Shown: piece by piece, positions 15,748 through 17,353 of the stretch | How the letters are laid out: the number at the start of each line of letters is the position of its first letter | How positions within the stretch are numbered: position 1 is the stretch's first letter | Source of the DNA: Selenomonas sp. | GTDB taxonomy: Bacteria > Bacillota > Negativicutes > Selenomonadales > Selenomonadaceae | Length of the DNA stretch: 17,353 bases | Assembly (NCBI GenBank): GCA_015265235.1 | Contig: JABZYJ010000027.1 | Span: forward strand, 1-17,353 | Direction of reading: 5' to 3' | The notes under the pieces: generated by a model | What the model saw: only the letters and a program-made list of their open reading frames with translations | What the model was told of the DNA's origin: nothing | Database searches by the model: none | Translations under genes and position numbers: made by a program

Positions 15748-16443
15748 ATGGCAAAGGCAATTTTCCAAAATGATTGGCAGGAACTCCTTGCGGAGGAGAT
15801 GGCACAGCCCTACTATCGTGAGCTGCGAGCATTCCTTATCGAGGAGTACCGTACACGTCGTGTGTATCCCGATATGTATTCGATCTTTAATGCTCTGCAC
15901 TACACGAGCTTTGCTGATACGAAGGTCGTCATTCTCGGACAGGATCCCTACCATGGCGACGGACAGGCGCATGGACTGTCATTTTCCGTGCAGGTCGGCA
16001 TTGATCCACCGCCGTCGCTGCTGAATATCTACAAGGAGATGCAGGATGATCTCGGGATCCTCCCGCCCGATCACGGCTGCCTCATCCCGTGGGCGCGGCA
16101 GGGCGTGCTCCTCCTCAACACTGTTCTCACCGTGCGCGCCCATGCAGCGGCATCACATGCAGGGCACGGGTGGGAGCGGTTCACCGATACCATCATTCGC
16201 CTCCTCGGGGCACGTGAGAAACCGCTCGCCTTCATCCTCTGGGGCAGTCCTGCACGAAAGAAACGCAGCCTTATCACGAATCCGCACCATCTCATCGTCG
16301 AGTCGCCGCATCCGAGCCCACTCTCAGCGCATCGCGGCTTTTTCGGCAGCCATCCGTTCTCGCGTGTCAATGATTTCCTCACGCGTGTGGGGGAGACACC
16401 CATCGATTGGCAGCTTCCACCGGCGGAGCAGATCGAGACCTGA
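15748..16443 (+). CDS. ung: Uracil-DNA glycosylase, family 1
   Basis: Ung removes uracil from DNA, the first step of base-excision repair. The 231-residue protein has the water-activating motif GQDPYHG (64-70, catalytic Asp66), AHGLSFS, LLLNTVLTV, and the minor-groove loop HPSPLSAHRGF (188-198, catalytic His188). Length and motifs are normal. ATG 15748 begins one base after the folKA stop, with GAGAGAG upstream; an in-frame ATG at 15724 lies inside the DHFR end. It is the last gene of the folate run. No convincing terminator hairpin follows. Confidence 0.96.
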   Translation: MAKAIFQNDWQELLAEEMAQPYYRELRAFLIEEYRTRRVYPDMYSIFNALHYTSFADTKVVILGQDPYHGDGQAHGLSFSVQVGIDPPPSLLNIYKEMQDDLGILPPDHGCLIPWARQGVLLLNTVLTVRAHAAASHAGHGWERFTDTIIRLLGAREKPLAFILWGSPARKKRSLITNPHHLIVESPHPSPLSAHRGFFGSHPFSRVNDFLTRVGETPIDWQLPPAEQIET

Positions 16444-16478
16444 GGGAGCCGATTCATCCATTTTGTTTCACGAAGTTA

Positions 16479-16487
16479 TGATATAAT
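16479..16487 (+). promoter_or_regulatory. Extended -10 promoter of the Rpn-like gene
   Basis: TGATATAAT combines a perfect -10 box (16482-16487) with a TGn extension. No good -35 box is at the ideal distance (CATTTT at 16459-16464 is the best). TTGTTTC (16463-16469) and GAAACAA (16490-16496) form an inverted repeat that brackets the -10 and could be an operator. The leader is short, with the Shine-Dalgarno AGGGAAG at 16496-16502. Confidence 0.65.
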
Positions 16488-16509
16488 AGGAAACAAGGGA
16501 AGTGATGCT

Positions 16510-17353
16510 GTGCATACGATTGAGGAGACGAAGAAGTCCTATGATGCCGCATGTAAGGAGGTGCTTGCTGACCGTTATATTCTCGCGAATATTCTCAAAG
16601 AATGTGTTGAAGAGTTTTCTGGTGAATCCATCGACTATATTGCTACGGTGTGTATTCAGGGATCACCGGAGATCGGCACCATTCCTGTTCGGGCGGATGA
16701 ATCGGTGCGCCTGCAGTTGGAGGGGCTCAATACGGAGGACACTTCCCTGACGGAAGCAGTTGTCCACTATGATATTCGCTTTCGTGCCATTCTTCCACGG
16801 GAAGAAAGATCAATCAAACTCATCATCAATGTGGAGGCGCAGAACAATTTTTCTCCGGGCTACTCTCTGCTGAAACGAGCCATGTATTACTGTTGCCGCT
16901 TGGTCTCAGCACAGTATGGTACGGTGTTCACACACTCTTCGTACGATGATATGGAAAAGGTGTACTCGATATGGATCTGCACAAATCCTGGGGCACAGTG
17001 GGAATATACCATCACAAAGTATGCGATGCAGGAATGCAATCTGATCGGAAAAGCGCAAGCGAGGCCGGAAGAATACGACCTTATCGTGCCAATCATGGTC
17101 TGTCTGGGGAAAAAGAAATATCGTGAGTTGCAGGGACTGTTTCGCCTGTTGAATATGGTGCTCATTCATCAGAACCGGAACGACCGCAATGAAGTCTTAA
17201 ATGAACTGAAAGATCACTATAATGTTGTCATGACGCCGAATTTGGAGAAAGGAGTGGCACAGATGTGCAATTTAAGCGAAGGAGTCTACCAAGATGGTGT
17301 TGCCTATGGCCTCGAACAGGGGCTTGAACAGGGGCTTGAACAGGGGCTTGAAC
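16510..17353 (+). CDS. PD-(D/E)XK nuclease-type protein, Rpn/PDDEXK_2 family (3' end outside the window)
   Basis: The frame opens at GTG 16510, seven bases after AGGGAAG, and is still open at the right edge (281 residues seen). The N-terminus (YDAACKEVLADRYILANIL) and the core with YDIRF (Asp88), IINVEAQ (Glu109-x-Gln111) and the following RAMYYCCR helix match the PDDEXK_2/Rpn family of putative recombination-promoting nucleases or transposase-like proteins, which often carry E-x-Q in place of E-x-K. Residues from 267 on are Gly-Leu-Glu-Gln repeats, as seen at the C-terminus of several members. GC and codon choice (many AAA, GAA, TAT and ATT codons) differ from the neighbours, suggesting acquisition. 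It has its own promoter and is separate from the folate operon. Function in this cell is unknown. Confidence 0.8.
   Translation, partial: MHTIEETKKSYDAACKEVLADRYILANILKECVEEFSGESIDYIATVCIQGSPEIGTIPVRADESVRLQLEGLNTEDTSLTEAVVHYDIRFRAILPREERSIKLIINVEAQNNFSPGYSLLKRAMYYCCRLVSAQYGTVFTHSSYDDMEKVYSIWICTNPGAQWEYTITKYAMQECNLIGKAQARPEEYDLIVPIMVCLGKKKYRELQGLFRLLNMVLIHQNRNDRNEVLNELKDHYNVVMTPNLEKGVAQMCNLSEGVYQDGVAYGLEQGLEQGLEQGLE
17311..17353 (+). repeat. 12-bp tandem repeat coding for Leu-Glu-Gln-Gly
   Basis: The unit CTTGAACAGGGG occurs at 17311-17322 (one C-for-T change), 17323-17334 and 17335-17346, with a partial copy at 17347-17353 cut by the edge. It is in frame with the PD-(D/E)XK gene, so changes in copy number would lengthen or shorten the protein without shifting the frame. 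The full copy number is unknown. Confidence 0.9.

Noticed and set aside
16502..16750. Alternative frame starting at GTG 16502/ATG 16505
   Set aside because: It ends early and gives an Arg-rich product; the frame from GTG 16510 is long, has family motifs and runs to the edge.

Overview
The window reads as a chromosomal segment of a GC-rich Firmicute. The translation-factor gene order, with ylxR and an L7Ae-type gene between nusA and infB, is the Firmicutes arrangement, and the high GC and codon use suggest a Negativicutes member close to Selenomonas. That placement is inference; no rRNA gene is present. Nearly everything is on the + strand, densely packed, and recognisable as housekeeping except at the two ends.

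Layout: (1) 1-697 holds the end of an unrecognised gene and a small two-helix membrane protein. (2) A good sigma-A-type promoter (769-797) and a leader with a perfect 11-bp hairpin open the translation/ribosome-maturation operon 873-7946: rimP, nusA, ylxR (rnpM), an L7Ae-like gene, infB, rbfA, an nrnA-type DHH phosphoesterase and truB. It closes at a strong intrinsic terminator (7980-8009). The ribF gene that often follows truB is absent. (3) A single-gene unit, with its own promoter, encodes a large M16C zinc metalloprotease (8067-10988). (4) dapA (11065-11952) has its own promoter and a terminator. (5) A tightly overlapping run follows: a homocysteine S-methyltransferase, folE, folP, folB, a folK-folA fusion and ung (12028-16443). 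Together these cover most of the steps from GTP to tetrahydrofolate, flanked by a methyl-transfer enzyme and uracil-DNA glycosylase. (6) From 16479 a separately promoted, lower-GC gene encodes a PD-(D/E)XK (Rpn/PDDEXK_2-type) protein that runs off the right edge in a 12-bp in-frame tandem repeat.

The most unusual part is the folate operon. Its FolE keeps the zinc ligands but has Gln where the catalytic His179 (E. coli numbering) belongs, and Gly-Val where Ser135-Lys136 belong. Dihydrofolate reductase is fused to the C-terminus of HPPK, and its Met20-loop tryptophan is replaced by threonine. The intrinsic-terminator-like hairpin in front of this operon ends only five bases before the first Shine-Dalgarno, leaving no room for a promoter. 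Other points worth checking are a NusA whose first KH domain has lost the second glycine of its GXXG loop (GPHY), and the repeat-tailed nuclease gene at the right edge.
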